Source of the DNA: Taudactylus pleione
Lineage: Eukaryota; Chordata; Amphibia; Anura; Myobatrachidae
Length of the DNA stretch: 64,000 nt
NCBI GenBank assembly: GCA_031769625.1
Contig: JAUIMM010001030.1
Coordinates: 349,501 to 413,500, forward strand
Reading direction: 5' to 3'
Position 1 is the stretch's first letter. The number at the start of each line of letters is the position of its first letter. This document shows positions 1 to 10,565 of the stretch, piece by piece. The notes beneath the pieces are model-generated. The model made no database searches, was not told the origin of the DNA, and saw only the letters and a list, made by a program, of their open reading frames with translations. The position numbers and the translations under genes are program-made.

Positions 1-1228
1 TTATGTTTGCACAGCTGAAAATGGATTTGCTTGTTACAGAAGCTATAAAACTGGCCTTCCTTTGAGCTAGTTGAGTATCTGGAGCATCACATTTGTGGGT
101 TCGATCATACTCTCAAAATGACCAGAAAAAGAGAACTTTCATGTGAAACTCGACAGTCTATTCTTGTTCTTAGAAATTAAGGCTATTCCATGCGACAAAT
201 TGGCAAGAAACTGAACATTTCCTACAACGGTGTGTACTACTCCCTTCAGAGAACAGCACAGACAGACTAAGAAAATGAAGTGGAAGGCCCCGATGCACAA
301 CTGTGCAAGAAGACAAGTACATTAGAGTCTCTAGTTTGAGAAATTGACACCTCACAAGTCCTCAACTGTCAGCTTCATGCTGGCCTTTTAGGCAGAGTGG
401 CAAAGAAAAAGCCATATCCGAGACTGGCCAATAAAAGAAAAAGATTATTATGGGCAAAAGAACACAGACATTGGACAGAGGAAGATTGGAAAAAAGTGTT
501 ATGGACAGACGAATTGAAGTTTGAGATGTTTGGATTACACAGAAAAACATTTGTGAGATGCAGAACAAGTGAAAAGATGTTGAAAGAGTGCCTGACGCCA
601 TCTGTCAAACATGGTGGAGGTAATGTGATGGTCTGGGGCTGCTTTGGTGCTGGTAAAGTGGGAGATTTGTACAAGGTAAAAGGGATTTTGAATAAGGAAG
701 GCTATCACTCCATTTTGCAATGCCATACCCGGTGGACAGCGCTTGATTGGAGCAAATTTCCTCCTCCAACTGGACAATGACCCAAAACACAGCTCCAAAT
801 TATACAAGAACTATTTAGGGAAGAAGCAGACAGGTGGTATTCTGTCTGTAATGGAGTGGCCAGTGCAGTCACCAGATCCCATTGAGCTGGTGTGGGAGCA
901 GCTTGACCGTATAGTACGCAAGAAGTGCCCATCAAGCCAATCTAACTTGTGGGAGGTGCTTCAGGAAGCATGGGGTGAAATTTCTTCAGATGATTACTTC
1001 AACAAATTAACAGCTGGAATGCCAAAGGTCTGCAATGCTGTAATTGCTGCAAAAGGAACATTATTTGAAGGATAAAGTTGCCATTTCACATAAATATAAT
1101 TATTTCTAACCTTGCCAATGTCTTGACTATATGTTCTATTCATTTTGCAACTCATTTGATAAATAAAAGTCAGTTTTCATGTAAAACACGAGATTGTCTG
1201 GGTGACCCCAAACTTTTGAACGATAGTG
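1..1228 (+). mobile_element. Tc1/mariner DNA transposon, left end outside window
   Basis: The right terminal inverted repeat is visible at about 1199-1228 (ggtgaccccaaacttttgaa, ending gatagtg) and is followed by TA at 1229-1230, the target duplicated by this superfamily. A broken transposase reading frame fills most of the element. The left inverted repeat lies beyond the window. Cut-and-paste transposition through a DDE transposase is the family's mode; this copy is dead. Confidence 0.9.
118..1075 (+). pseudogene. Tc1-like transposase pseudogene
   Basis: Starting from the ATG at 118, the frame reads an N-terminal helix-turn-helix region (TRKRELSCETRQSILVLRN) but is cut by stops at 178, 268 and 337. 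The catalytic part is clearer. WTDE supplies the first aspartate (about 505-516). The frame then shifts near 720-745 and resumes with FLLQLDNDPKH, giving the second aspartate. The third acidic position is in SPDPIELVWEQ. The reading ends at a TAA just after 1075. The length is about that of an intact Tc1 transposase (roughly 340 residues), so this is an old full-length copy inactivated by point mutations and a small deletion, not a truncation. Confidence 0.9.
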
Positions 1229-1241
1229 TATATCTCTAACA

Positions 1242-1592
1242 CAGGGATGGGGAACCTCAGGCCCGGGGGCCGTATAAGGCCCCTGGACTCATTTGGTATG
1301 GCCCTCTGAGCTTTTTTTTTCTACTAGCATCATCTGGCTAGCAGGGTGCCTAGAATGGCACCCTGCAGCCAGAATCTATGCAGTAGTGCCACCTGGAGCG
1401 TCCTTAGGACACTTCAGACGGTCACACTGCTGCCCTTACAGCTTCCCGGAACATCCTCAGGATGCTCCAGACACTGCTGTAATCACCGGCGATTGTGGCC
1501 CCGGCCCCGGCAGATGTGGCCTGCATCTGGCCCGCGAATAATGTTATATATATCAAAATGACCCTCGGTAGAAATAAGGTTCCCCACCCCTG
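1242..1592. mobile_element. non-autonomous hAT-type element, 351 bp
   Basis: The ends are inverted repeats, CAGGGATGGGGAACCT at the left and AGGTTCCCCACCCCTG at the right. They are flanked by an 8-bp near-duplication, ctctaaca (1234-1241) and ctctaacc (1593-1600). CAGGG...CCCTG ends and 8-bp duplications are diagnostic of hAT. There is no transposase inside. It inserted four bases beyond the TA flanking the Tc1 copy. Confidence 0.85.
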
Positions 1593-1607
1593 CTCTAACC
1601 GCTCGAA

Positions 1608-2178
1608 CTAGGACAGGGATATTAATCTTTGCCTGTAATTCCTCTTCCCGAGGAAGATTCAGTATCAGACAAATCCGCCTTTCCAGCCTCGTCAGAGGAA
1701 GCCTCAGAATCTGAAAGGAGCGTGGACTGAGAGGAAACCAGTGGAAGTGTTTTTTTACTGGGTATTGATTTCTCATCCTGTAATATATTTTTAACAGCCG
1801 CGGATACCATCATTTCTAGGGTAGCGGGCAGAGGAGGTACTGGTACAGTCTGCACCTGTTGTGGCAATCCCATAGGAGGGATAACAGCCTGTATATGCTG
1901 TGGCAACCCCAGCGAAGGAACTACTGCCGGGATAGTTAGCGTAACAGACGGAACTGGAGTCGCGCCGCCCGAAGCGGATGATGGAGTGTCAGCACAGACA
2001 TGGCAGTCTAAAACAGTGGTCTGACTCCTGCAGACACAAGAACTAACTGGAGGGCTTAGGGGTGGGGTGTAGGGGAAAGGACCAGTGCATTCTGGGAGTC
2101 AACAGCTTTAACTGTCTGGTCCTAATCTCCACCTAAACCCCCTGTGGATCCCTATGGACCCTGAAGAAAAAATATATT
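1608..2178 (-). mobile_element. internally deleted DIRS-like retrotransposon fragment
   Basis: Read on the minus strand, 2178-2040 matches the left terminal repeat of the two larger DIRS copies in this window (ttcagggtccatagggatcc, then a purine-rich stretch). It passes directly into a gag-like reading frame at 1906-1622. That frame has a proline/valine-rich part and an acidic serine-rich tail (SDSEASSDEAGKADLSDTES). A CxxC...CxxC trace just upstream resembles the zinc-knuckle-like start of the other copies. Most of gag and all of pol are missing. The assignment rests on similarity to the copies at 11.2-15.3 kb and 33.6-45.5 kb. Confidence 0.6.
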
Positions 2179-2651
2179 TTGAATTTGCTGTCACTTAATT
2201 TGTGCTTCACTATTATATGGTGTATTCCATGTCTTGTAACCTCTTCCACTACTGGGGGCACTGCATCGGGGGACCACTACTTTTGTATCCTATATAATTC
2301 TTAAAAATAAAAAGATATAATAGATGAGGCATTGCTAAAACAGTCAGAAAGTTCTTGCTCATGAGAAAGGACAGGTTAGACAGTTTTTTCGGTTTATTTA
2401 TTGCACCACTGGTAACAAATTGCTGTAGTTTGCTTAAGCTAACACGTCGGCATTTTTTCTACCAAATAAATGAAAAAAAAAAAAAAAGGAGTTGGATATT
2501 AGATGTGGTCAGTAAATGATGAAACGATGGTGTCATTCTGGGAGTTAAGTCATTTTCATGAGGTTTTCTCAAAAGAGAGACAGGGATGACGCCACCCACT
2601 CAGATCCCTGTCCATGGCAAAGGTTGCTTTAGTAATATTATAACTATAGAG
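2179..2651. other. unassigned A/T-rich DNA with a minisatellite scrap
   Basis: No gene is seen. One copy of the motif actactgggggcactgcat occurs at 2251-2270, the same unit that forms arrays at 2985-3270 and 52250-53035. An A-run lies at 2473-2487. Confidence 0.5.
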
Positions 2652-3275
2652 CAGGGGTCTTCAACCCGTGGTGCCATTCCCCGTGGCCCGCCGATGGTTA
2701 CTGTAGTGGAGAATGCATTACAGACAGAAACAAACACACTGCCACCGGCGCCGGCAGCAGTGTGTTTGTTTTGACAGCCAGCCAATGAGAGTCAGACAGA
2801 GCTCACTCATGAGCTCCATCTTCCGGCTCCCGCAGTGGGTAATGGGAGAGACATCATGACGTCTCTCCCATAATTCAGAACGGGCCAGCCCGGGAGGACA
2901 GAGGAGCGGACGGCGGCAAGAGCGGGAATTCAGGAAAGTGTTTTTTTTTTCCTTTACGTGTGTGTTTGTCTGCACTGCTGGGGGGGGACAGACTACTGAA
3001 GAGGGCACTGCATCGGGGGGGATGGGACTACTACTGGGGCCACTGCATCAGAGGGAACCACAACTTGGGGCACTACTGGGGGGTTTCACTACTGGGGGCA
3101 CTGCATCAGAGGTAACCACTACTTGGGGCACTGCATCGGGGGACCACTACTTGGGGCACTATATAAAGGGCACTAATTGGGGCACTGCATAAGGGGGACC
3201 ACTACTGAGGACACTGCATAGGGGGCATCACTACTGGGAGCCTGCATAAGGGGGACCACTACCGGGGCAGAGGTT
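2652..3275 (+). mobile_element. hAT-like element, right end not identified
   Basis: It starts CAGGGGTCTTCAACCCGTGG, a hAT-style terminus. Inside are a GC-rich core with the palindrome gagacatcatgacgtctctc (2850-2869) and a g-rich tandem array. The same palindromic core, ccgcagtggg and minisatellite recur on the opposite strand inside the 57477-58368 element, which has unrelated ends. No matching CCCTG terminus was found, so the right boundary is a guess. Confidence 0.5.
2985..3270 (+). repeat. minisatellite, 'actactgggggcactgcat' units
   Basis: About eight degenerate units of 30-40 bp, each built on ccactactggggcactgcat followed by a variable g-rich spacer. It is homologous to the arrays at 51400-51700 and 52250-53035 and, inverted, to 57595-57975. 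Confidence 0.8.
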
Positions 3276-3310
3276 AGACAGGTTCTTAGGCAACTGTGTG
3301 CCCAGATATA

Positions 3311-4124
3311 CACTGAGTGCCCAAATTATTATAACCACTGGGTTTAGTAGTTTGTTGGGCCATTTTTTGCCCTTAACACGGCTTGAATTTTTATAGGCAT
3401 GGATTCTATGAACTGTCGGAAAGTTTTGTGGGGAAGATTGGCCCACATACAACGAACTGCATCTCCATAAGGCAGCCGAAGGCAAGAATGATCAATGCTA
3501 TCATGTGATCTCTGTATCCTCTCCGAACCATATGCATGGTGTAATTGGAAATGGGTCATGTGGTCTAAACAAACACGTTTTCAATCATTTACTGTCAAAT
3601 TCCGGTGTTAATGAGCAAACTGGAGGAGAGTCACCGAATTTATAGCAGACCGCAATGGCCTACGGACAGGACTTCTGCTTCTGTAGCCCATACAATGTTA
3701 ATGTGCGGAGTATTGTACATTAAGAGGCCACCTGAATTAGTTCTTGCATTAGATTTGAGGCGCTGTTGCCTGTCTGTGGGACTGAACAAGTCTGCCCACT
3801 CTCCGTTCTGCTCAAGCATCCAGTGACCAGTTTTTTTGTCTGCTGGTCCACTCTGTATAACTTTGCCAACTGCTGCCCTCAAACAATTCACCATTGCAGC
3901 AGTTTTGCTAAAGTGCATACCTCTGCTGTGAGCGCCAACAATAACTCAACATTCAAAGTTCATCAGATTACGTAATTTACCCATTAGTTCATGAGTGATG
4001 CACTTCATTAGTCCCTGCAAGCCTTCACCTTTCCATCCTTCAGATATCCTACATCAGCATTATCTGCGGAACAGCTACTTTGAATAAAATTGCCTGGTGG
4101 TCATAATAATTTGGCCACTCCGTG
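3311..4124 (-). mobile_element. Tc1/mariner-type element, 814 bp, TA-flanked
   Basis: The left end CACTGAGTGCCCAAATTATT and the right end, read inverted, CACGGAGTGGCCAAATTATT are terminal inverted repeats of about 30 bp. Both sides abut TA (3309-3310 and 4125-4126). A decayed transposase C-terminus on the minus strand fits the superfamily. The element is about half the size of an autonomous copy. Confidence 0.8.
3344..3559 (-). pseudogene. Tc1-like transposase C-terminal remnant
   Basis: The minus-strand reading ends FRQFIESMPIKIQAVLRAK and then a GPTxY-like motif. This matches the usual Tc1 transposase end, where a 'SMP-R-I-x-A-V' segment precedes a GG/GPT-Y tail. The catalytic DDE residues are not recognisable in the rest of the element. 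It is a fragment with no expected function. Confidence 0.6.
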
Positions 4125-4126
4125 TA

Positions 4127-4840
4127 TTATAGACTGAGATGCCTATTTCAATGTACTGTAGTGTTTTGCAGCCCAAGAAGGGTTATTTATTCCGGGTCTC
4201 AGGAGCATTGCCGTGGAATTATCACAATTGACCTGAAATTCTGAGACCTGCTGTAATTCTTCTTAGAGTGTTTTAGGAGAAGAAAAAAAAAAATTATTAT
4301 ATTATATTATATGGTACTTTGATTTGAACATCAATTGTTTTCCTCTGCTAGGTGCAGGTGGAAAAGAAACACGCACTTTCCAAGAGCATTACACACTATG
4401 AAAACAGCTTTTGTACCAGCAAATTTAGCAAACTTCTGAGCTAATAGTATGCATCTAAAATATGGGCGCGATACTAGTGTACCAGGTAATATGAGATCAG
4501 AAAATGAGTTAGAGAATGAGCAACATTCTTTTAGCCGTACATCAAAAAATAAAATCATTTCCCAACTCTATTGCTTTGCTAGACTGGAAAAGAAGAACTG
4601 CAGAAATGCAGTCTACTGTGTGGTGCTAACATTTGTCTGCACAATTTTATAGTTTTATACATGTAATGCTACAGTAGGTACACGCCTGAACGATGCAAGC
4701 AACAACCGGCTCAATATGTCGTCCACCAGGTTTGAAAACAATCATTGGGTCATACTGCTTTGAACATATCGGCTCTGGTGCTGCATACATACACTGAGAT
4801 AATCAGCTCATTGGCCGGTTATTGCAGTGTGAAGCTCCCC
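4127..4840. other. no gene or repeat recognised
   Basis: A/T-rich DNA with a short (atat) run at 4295-4312. Reading frames here are short and unlike any family I know. Confidence 0.4.
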
Positions 4841-4843
4841 TAA

Positions 4844-5152
4844 AGCTGGCCACACACTAGACCAACTTACATCCAACCAGCCAACTTGTTGATTGGTTGG
4901 AATGAAAATCTGGTAACGTATGGGAGTAACTGATGATCAGCAATTTGCTCCTAAATGTCAGAAAACAGATGAAAATGGTCGTCAGACAAGTTTGTTAAAT
5001 GTTTGATCTAAACTATTTGTTCAAACAACAGTTTTGGTCCATTTTCCAGCGTTTGGGAGCAAATTGCTGATTTTATTCCTTACCAGATTTTCATTCCAAC
5101 CAATCAACTAGTTGGCTGGTTGGATGTAAGTTGGTCTAGTGTGTGGCCAGCT
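4844..5152. mobile_element. palindromic MITE, Harbinger-type, 309 bp
   Basis: The ends are inverted repeats (AGCTGGCCACACACTAGACC and its complement) flanked by TAA at 4841-4843 and 5153-5155. Much of the interior is also palindromic (ccaaccagccaac ... gttggctggttgg). A 3-bp TAA/TTA duplication is typical of PIF/Harbinger. The same family recurs at 7037, 7364, 26725, 27330, 28431 and 50791. Confidence 0.85.
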
Positions 5153-5155
5153 TAA

Positions 5156-5873
5156 GACTAATCCAACAATAACCACTTCTGAGCAACTAGTCCAGTTGCA
5201 CTGAAAGTATTGAGAAACTGTCAGCCAGGATGGGTGCATAGCTCTAAGTTTTAGCACTGGAGGTGTGTAACATTTGCATCTCTTGGAGCCAATTATGAAA
5301 AATAATGAATAATTATGACCAGTTAAGTAATGTAGCAATAACAGGACTCTCTTATTAAATACCTAGAGTATTTGAACCAGAAGCTTAGTACAAGCAAGAG
5401 TACTGTGAATTTATTACAAAACTTATGGTACTGGAAATATACTTCAAGTAAATACTAAAGCGTATTTTTATGCTTAACAGTTACATAGTATTCTAATACC
5501 CCTTTTATACCAAAAGTCCCCTTTCCCACTCTGGTGCCATCCCAAGTCGGCACCGTTCACACCGGACCCGGGTGGATGCTTAGAGATTAGGTCATCTCCA
5601 AGTGCCACTGAAGCTGGCCAATCAGCTAGTATGCGGCATGACCTGGGTCGCGCAGTTTACACTGCAGGGTGACACGGGAACAACCCGTGCTTAACCCTAC
5701 AAGCTACCCGGGCTGGACCCGGGTTGATCCATTTACACTGACAAAAATCCAGGGTTGATGCGCGTTCACGTGCATCAACATGGGTTGTGACAGGTACAGG
5801 GTGCTAGAATGAACACAACTACAAAATGACAGCACATTTTCTTAATGTTCAGTATAAAGATGGAGCACATTAC
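5156..5873. other. putative TDRD7 intron 2 (start), one GC-rich repeat
   Basis: No further TDRD7 exon is seen. At about 5510-5790 is a GC-rich stretch with inverted cccgggt/acccggg motifs and 'acccgggttgatcc', probably another MITE, but its ends were not resolved. Confidence 0.4.
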
Positions 5874-6091
5874 CTCACCAACTCGGTTCACATCAATCCT
5901 TACTACCGTTGGGATGTTTTTTATGTAAGCGTCAAGTGTGTGAAAGCCCAGTTCCTTGAAAGGAATCCATTCTCCAGTGAGAGATTTATATTCACTTTGC
6001 AATCGAGCTAAAGGTACACCATGTTTGTTTGACTGCAAGACAGCCCGAAGCATCTTAGCAACAAGTTCTCTATCAGATTCCAGCATTTTTG
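5874..6091 (-). CDS. TDRD7: TDRD7 first coding exon (LOTUS domain)
   Basis: This 218-bp exon has an acceptor after a long T-run (ttttttatag, AG at 6093-6092) and a donor GAG|GTAATG (GT at 5873-5872). The ATG at 6086-6084 opens 71 codons, ending in phase 0. The protein shows the LOTUS (OST-HTH) fold signature: [32 protein letters not shown], then a PTVVRI strand. These align residue for residue with the start of vertebrate TDRD7 as I remember it, better than with TDRD5. TDRD7 is a tudor-domain scaffold of germ granules and lens RNA granules; LOTUS domains of this class bind the DDX4/Vasa helicase or RNA. Later exons (more LOTUS repeats, tudor domains) must lie beyond position 1. No stop or frameshift is seen, so it is probably a live gene. 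Confidence 0.88.
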
Positions 6092-6424
6092 CTATAAAAA
6101 AAAAAAAAAAGATAATTTTAATACAAGTTGTAACATTGCATTTTGGAAAGCTTGCAAACACAATCACCACATGCATAAAACAGGAGAATGTTTCCGTAGC
6201 ATACTCTGACGGGCGTCATTTCAGCAAAACTATTATACTGCATAATCCACAGTCTTTAATGTTAATGTTTCTATGTTGTGGTAGGTAGCAGATGATCAAC
6301 ACAATTTGCAATTCACTATTGCTTCCTACATATAAGATATTTCTATTTAATTGTTTTGTACCTTTATATTCACAGGGTGCAGTGAAGTATACACACTTTA
6401 TCGCATAGTTAGCAGATCCTCCAA

Positions 6425-6608
6425 CATGACCCCCGTTCCACCATTTAAGAAATGCTCTGCTCCTGGTCTTCCCACCTAATTTATGATTGCAGTCACCTGT
6501 GTTGAAACACCTGTCTCATTAACTAGTTCAACACAGGTGGCTGCAATCATAAATTAGGTGGGAAGACCAGGAGCAGAGCATTTTGTACCTGGTGGAAGTG
6601 ATAATGTT
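6425..6608. repeat. long near-perfect hairpin
   Basis: Arms 6451-6506 and 6527-6582 are complementary over 56 bp with one mismatch, around a 20-base loop. Weaker pairing (tccacc/ggtgga) extends both arms outward. It lies about 360 bp upstream of the TDRD7 coding exon, in its putative first intron. It may be a short MITE or a hairpin RNA source; the sequence alone cannot decide. Confidence 0.8.
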
Positions 6609-7033
6609 GAAGGTACCTCTATTATGTCTTTACACACAGACTGTAAACCTGACAAGCAACAGTTGTCCTCAGTAAGCCCTTGCCTACTTGCTTTTCCGAA
6701 TGTGCTGGTTGCTGAACGCTTCTTACTTTAAACTGGACTCTTTCTATTTCATGACTGATATTTTACACATTTTCAATGTGACCAATTTGGCACTGTAGAC
6801 AGTCACGAAACAATCTGCTTTCATATACACAACACACCTTGATGTGCACATTCAATAAAAGTACAAACTTCTGGTGGAACCTGCGCTGAATTCCAGCCAT
6901 TATGGTATAGAAACATTGCTTGTTCTGCTCACACTTCTATGAGGTGCGAGCAGAGGTTCCCATGGCTGGGAATTCCACAGTGCTATAGCCTGCAAGATTC
7001 CATCAGAGCCTCGCGGCTAGTTGAATTGCCCCC
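6609..7033. other. no gene; end of a 'ggggcaattcaa' repeat
   Basis: The last 30 bases (gttgaattgcccccttaa) match the terminus of the 'GGGGCAATTCAA' repeat family seen at 18293, 23155 and 24190. Nothing else was recognised. Confidence 0.4.
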
Positions 7034-7036
7034 TTA

Positions 7037-7360
7037 AGATGGCCACACATCTAAAGAGTATCTGTCCAACCAGCCAGCTAGTTGATTGGTTGGTTTAAAA
7101 AATATCTGGTAAGGTATGAAAGCAAATGACAATCAGCAACTTGCTCCCAAACGCTGGAAAATGGACAAAAACGGTTGTTCGAACAAATTGTTTAGATCAA
7201 ACATTCAACAAACTTGTCTGATGACCATTTTCATCTGTTTTCTGGCATTTAGGAGCAAATTGTTGATCATCATTTACTCCCCATACATGACCAGATTTTC
7301 ATTCCAACCAATCAACTAGTTGGCTGGTTGGACAGATAATCTTTAGGTGTGTGACCAGCC
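7037..7360. mobile_element. Harbinger-type MITE, 324 bp
   Basis: The ends are AGATGGCCACACATCTAAAG and the inverse of GGCTGGTCACACACCTAAAG, with TTA at 7034-7036 and 7361-7363. The interior is the same palindrome as the 4844-5152 copy (ccaaccagccagctagttga ... caactagttggctggttgg). Confidence 0.85.
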
Positions 7361-7363
7361 TTA

Positions 7364-7687
7364 AGCTGCCCACACACATAGCGATATTTTACCCGATCTG
7401 GCCGATTCCGACACATTGGAACGAAAGATCGTGTAAAATATGGCCAAATCCTAAGTGAATCGTGAGTCCCCACTTACGATGCGCGTCCCCGCTGGTCGTA
7501 CATCGCAGTAGGGCAGATCAGACAATCTAGGACGCGATGCACTTTGAAAGTCTAGATGCAGGAGAGATCGCATGAAGATTGGACACCAAATTGTGTGCCG
7601 ACCGTGTGGAGATCGTCTGCAGAGTTGCCGGGGAGAGTTTCAAGGGAAATCGTACACAACGGCAGATCGCTATGTGTGTGGGCACCT
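7364..7687. mobile_element. second MITE abutting the first, 324 bp
   Basis: The ends are AGCTGCCCACACACATAGCG and the inverse of AGGTGCCCACACACATAGCG. TTA at 7361-7363 is shared with the preceding MITE, and TTA at 7688-7690 closes it. The interior differs from the neighbour, so this is a separate family with related termini. Confidence 0.85.
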
Positions 7688-7690
7688 TTA

Positions 7691-9524
7691 GACTGCAAGG
7701 CATATATTACTGAAGTAGGAACAGAGGAAAGGGCAGGTGGAGAAAAAAAAAAAATCAATGTACAACAGCTAGTGACTCGGCAAATGATATAAAACCAGAA
7801 GGAAATGAGTGCAAAAAATATTTCACACACAGGACAACGTTAATGATGTACTCTCGGAGACGGTAAAAATACAGGTTTGGCATTGCTTTAACTTCTCAAT
7901 GTGGTATGAAACTTCTTTTTTTGTAATTGTTGTGTGCTTCACCACTTGCACTGATTTGATTTCTTTGGCACTAAAGTAAACTCTCTTTGATTTGGTAAAT
8001 ACTAATAAAAAAATTTAAGTAATCAATTCTTTTTATTTTTACATCCATATATAAAGCGCTTAATGTGAAATTTTGAGCCACATCTTAAAACACAGAATTT
8101 TAACACTGTGTACATAAGTCTGATCAAGCGTAAATCCAAAACGTCTATTAAAATGAAACATGCAGTATGATTAAACAGTTCTTCTTAAATCTTCACAGTG
8201 CTTATGGTATGGCACATGATTAATTTCTAAAGGCTCACAATTTTCCCTGAAAAGAATGCTGGGTAAACACTGGGCCTGATAAACGACTGCTCCTTTAAAA
8301 CATCAGGCAGTCTCGCACAGGACTCACCGATACCTGAGGTCCGCAGGCTATTACATATACCACCAGGTCAGGGCAACCAGGTAGGCAGTGCACCAGCCTT
8401 ATCTTTATATATAGATCCTTTGCAGTAAGTTGAACCCTGGTGCAACACATCCATATCATACCAATACCTGACTAGACTATTGGTGACTCTTCACCAGCTT
8501 ACTTCATAGGTTTTTGGACTTTTGCACTACAAATACCTTCACTTCACACCACTCCTAATGGTTTTACCTTCAGGCTGACTTCCTCTTTTCCCTCTTCATT
8601 AAATTGGAGATTTTTGACATGCTTAGCTTCCTCAGAGGAAGTTAAAACACACTTTGAACACAAACTACAAAACTATCTCGATGATAATATAAAGCATACT
8701 CAAGATATAAATTTATTCCGGATGGCAACTAAGCCATGGGGTCATATCATTTCCTGGAATTGGTATGAAATACCAACAGCTGAATAGCAACCGGTTCTCA
8801 TACCGACCCCGAAAGCCCAACAAGGGCATGCATGTTCCCTAACCGTCCCCTCTAACCCTCCCTTTGGTGCCTAACCCTAATCTCCCTGTGGGGTGACTAA
8901 CCCTAATTTCTCCTCCCCACACCCTAAACCTAACCGTAAACCTCCCCTGGGGATGCCTAAAACCCCTCCCCCTGGCTTTCCTGGTGGCGGGATTTCGGTG
9001 TGGTGATAGGAGTCAGCATTTCGACGCCTATCTTTAGTCCCGAGTCGGCCTTCCTCCATCGGGATTCCGATGGCCGGCATTCAGGGCGGCAGTTAATTAA
9101 CCGCATTGCCATTACCTATACGGCTCAGAAAAAAAAGGTAGTATTACAAAGGTTTCAGATATGTAGTATGGAGGTAGTAGCAGCCATTTCAAATTGGTTA
9201 CAGCACAACAATGTCTTGACCTGGCAGCGACAAAGTTGCCAAAGCCTTGTATGATAATGTAAATGTACAAAGCTCTCAGCATACATTATCATAAAAAATA
9301 AATATTTCTGTTGTCCCAATAGATCAGGGAAATTACTTACTCACCTAAATTAAGACTATAACTTTCAAAGTATAACTACTATAAACTCTGGCCACACCAC
9401 CATTCTAGATCCTGAAAAGACAAAAAAAATAGTCTGCTATGTGATAACCCCTCAGTACTTCTGTAGTGATCTGCTGTTCTCAAAGTGGATTCTGCTATAT
9501 TACATACCAAACAAGAAAAAATGA
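7691..9524. other. no gene; telomere-like CTAACCCTAA repeat inside
   Basis: At 8835-8950 there are scattered ctaaccctaa and cctaaac units mixed with other sequence, then a GC-rich patch to 9095 (gggattccgatggccggcat). This looks like an interspersed repeat rather than a telomere. The remainder is A/T-rich and unassigned. Confidence 0.45.
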
Positions 9525-10565
9525 GAGCGCTTTGTCAAATACAGGTGATGAACAGACAATTTTTTTCACAATAAAATATAGAAATCTATAAGCATAAAAT
9601 TACAATTGGCAATCTTCATATGAATTCCTCTAATACTACACTTCAATTAATAGGAAATCAGGCGTATCACCCAGGTTAGAATATCCAATGTTGGCAACAA
9701 TATTATAAGTTCAAAATATACACATTGTAGCTCCTGTGTAAGTGGGAGGACAACTATTTATTCATCTCATGTGATGTGTCATCCTTGTATACGAACATAA
9801 CTGCCCGAAAGCCAAGTTTGTGAGGTAAGAATGTCCTGTGTACAGATAGTGGGCTGTCAGCGGGACTTCATTTTATCCTCTATTCACTTTATTCTCACAC
9901 AATTATTTTTTATTTGATCACGTTTTCCATCTTCAGATCCATATATTTGGAATGGACCCTTCAGTGCAAACCTGGTCCTCTACATGCGTTATATAGAGGA
10001 TTTGTTTTTATTTTGGAAAGGGGAGAATTCAGAAGTTTTGCGTTTTGTTGAGCACCTTAATCACAATGAGTATAACCTCACGTTCATGAGCACTATACAT
10101 CACCAAGTGATTCATTTTCTTGATATTACTTTAGAAATTGTGGACGGTAACATCGTAACATACACCTATCAAAAGACAGTCGACTGTAATAACCACCAGA
10201 AGAGCTGGATTAATAATATCCCACGGGGACAGTTAGTACAATTACGTTGCAATCTAAGTAACACTGACAATTTCAGTGAACAAGCGTCAAAGCTAATAGT
10301 CTTTTAGGGAGAAGGCTTACCCTGAGGAATTACTTGATATAGCCCTAAAAGACGCTTTAAGGTTTGAAAGATTTGATTTACTAGATCCCCCGGATTATAA
10401 AAATGGGAGAACAACTGTGAATAAGAATAAAAACAAATTTGAGGTTTCTGCAGTTTTTATTTCCAAACAAAATAGTGCAGCACATTTTATGCTTATAGAT
10501 TCATATATTTTATTGTGAATAAATTGTCTGTTCATCACCTGTACTTGCGTTTGGTACAAATAGCG
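9525..10565 (+). mobile_element. Penelope-like element remnant with inverted terminal repeats
   Basis: A reverse-transcriptase remnant (9950-10411) is bracketed by inverted repeats of about 78 bp: 9525-9602 and 10488-10565. Shared blocks are aaattgtctgttcatcacct and attttatgcttatagatt with its neighbour. Penelope-like elements often carry partly inverted terminal repeats (pseudo-LTRs), so the structure and the protein agree. The 5' half of the RT is absent, so the copy is internally deleted. Confidence 0.65.
9950..10411 (+). pseudogene. Penelope-like reverse transcriptase, C-terminal part
   Basis: The reading begins upstream of 9984 with a segment like 'GPFSANLVLYMRYIEDL'. YIEDL stands where Penelope enzymes have the catalytic Y-x-DD box; the first aspartate is Glu here. 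It is followed by FLFWKG, HFLDITLEI and NIPRGQLVQLRCNLS, which is the thumb pattern of Penelope/Neptune RT ('NIP.gQ..R.rrNCs'). The frame breaks just after 10307 and continues weakly in another frame. No GIY-YIG endonuclease is seen downstream. Confidence 0.7.

Noticed and set aside
5958..6288. Plus-strand frame overlapping the TDRD7 exon
   Set aside because: It is the shadow of the minus-strand LOTUS exon and runs into the A-tract that forms the acceptor's polypyrimidine stretch.
8835..8950. CTAACCCTAA units resembling vertebrate telomere repeats
   Set aside because: The units are scattered, degenerate and embedded in other sequence. They look like part of an interspersed repeat, not a telomere or a clear interstitial telomeric array.
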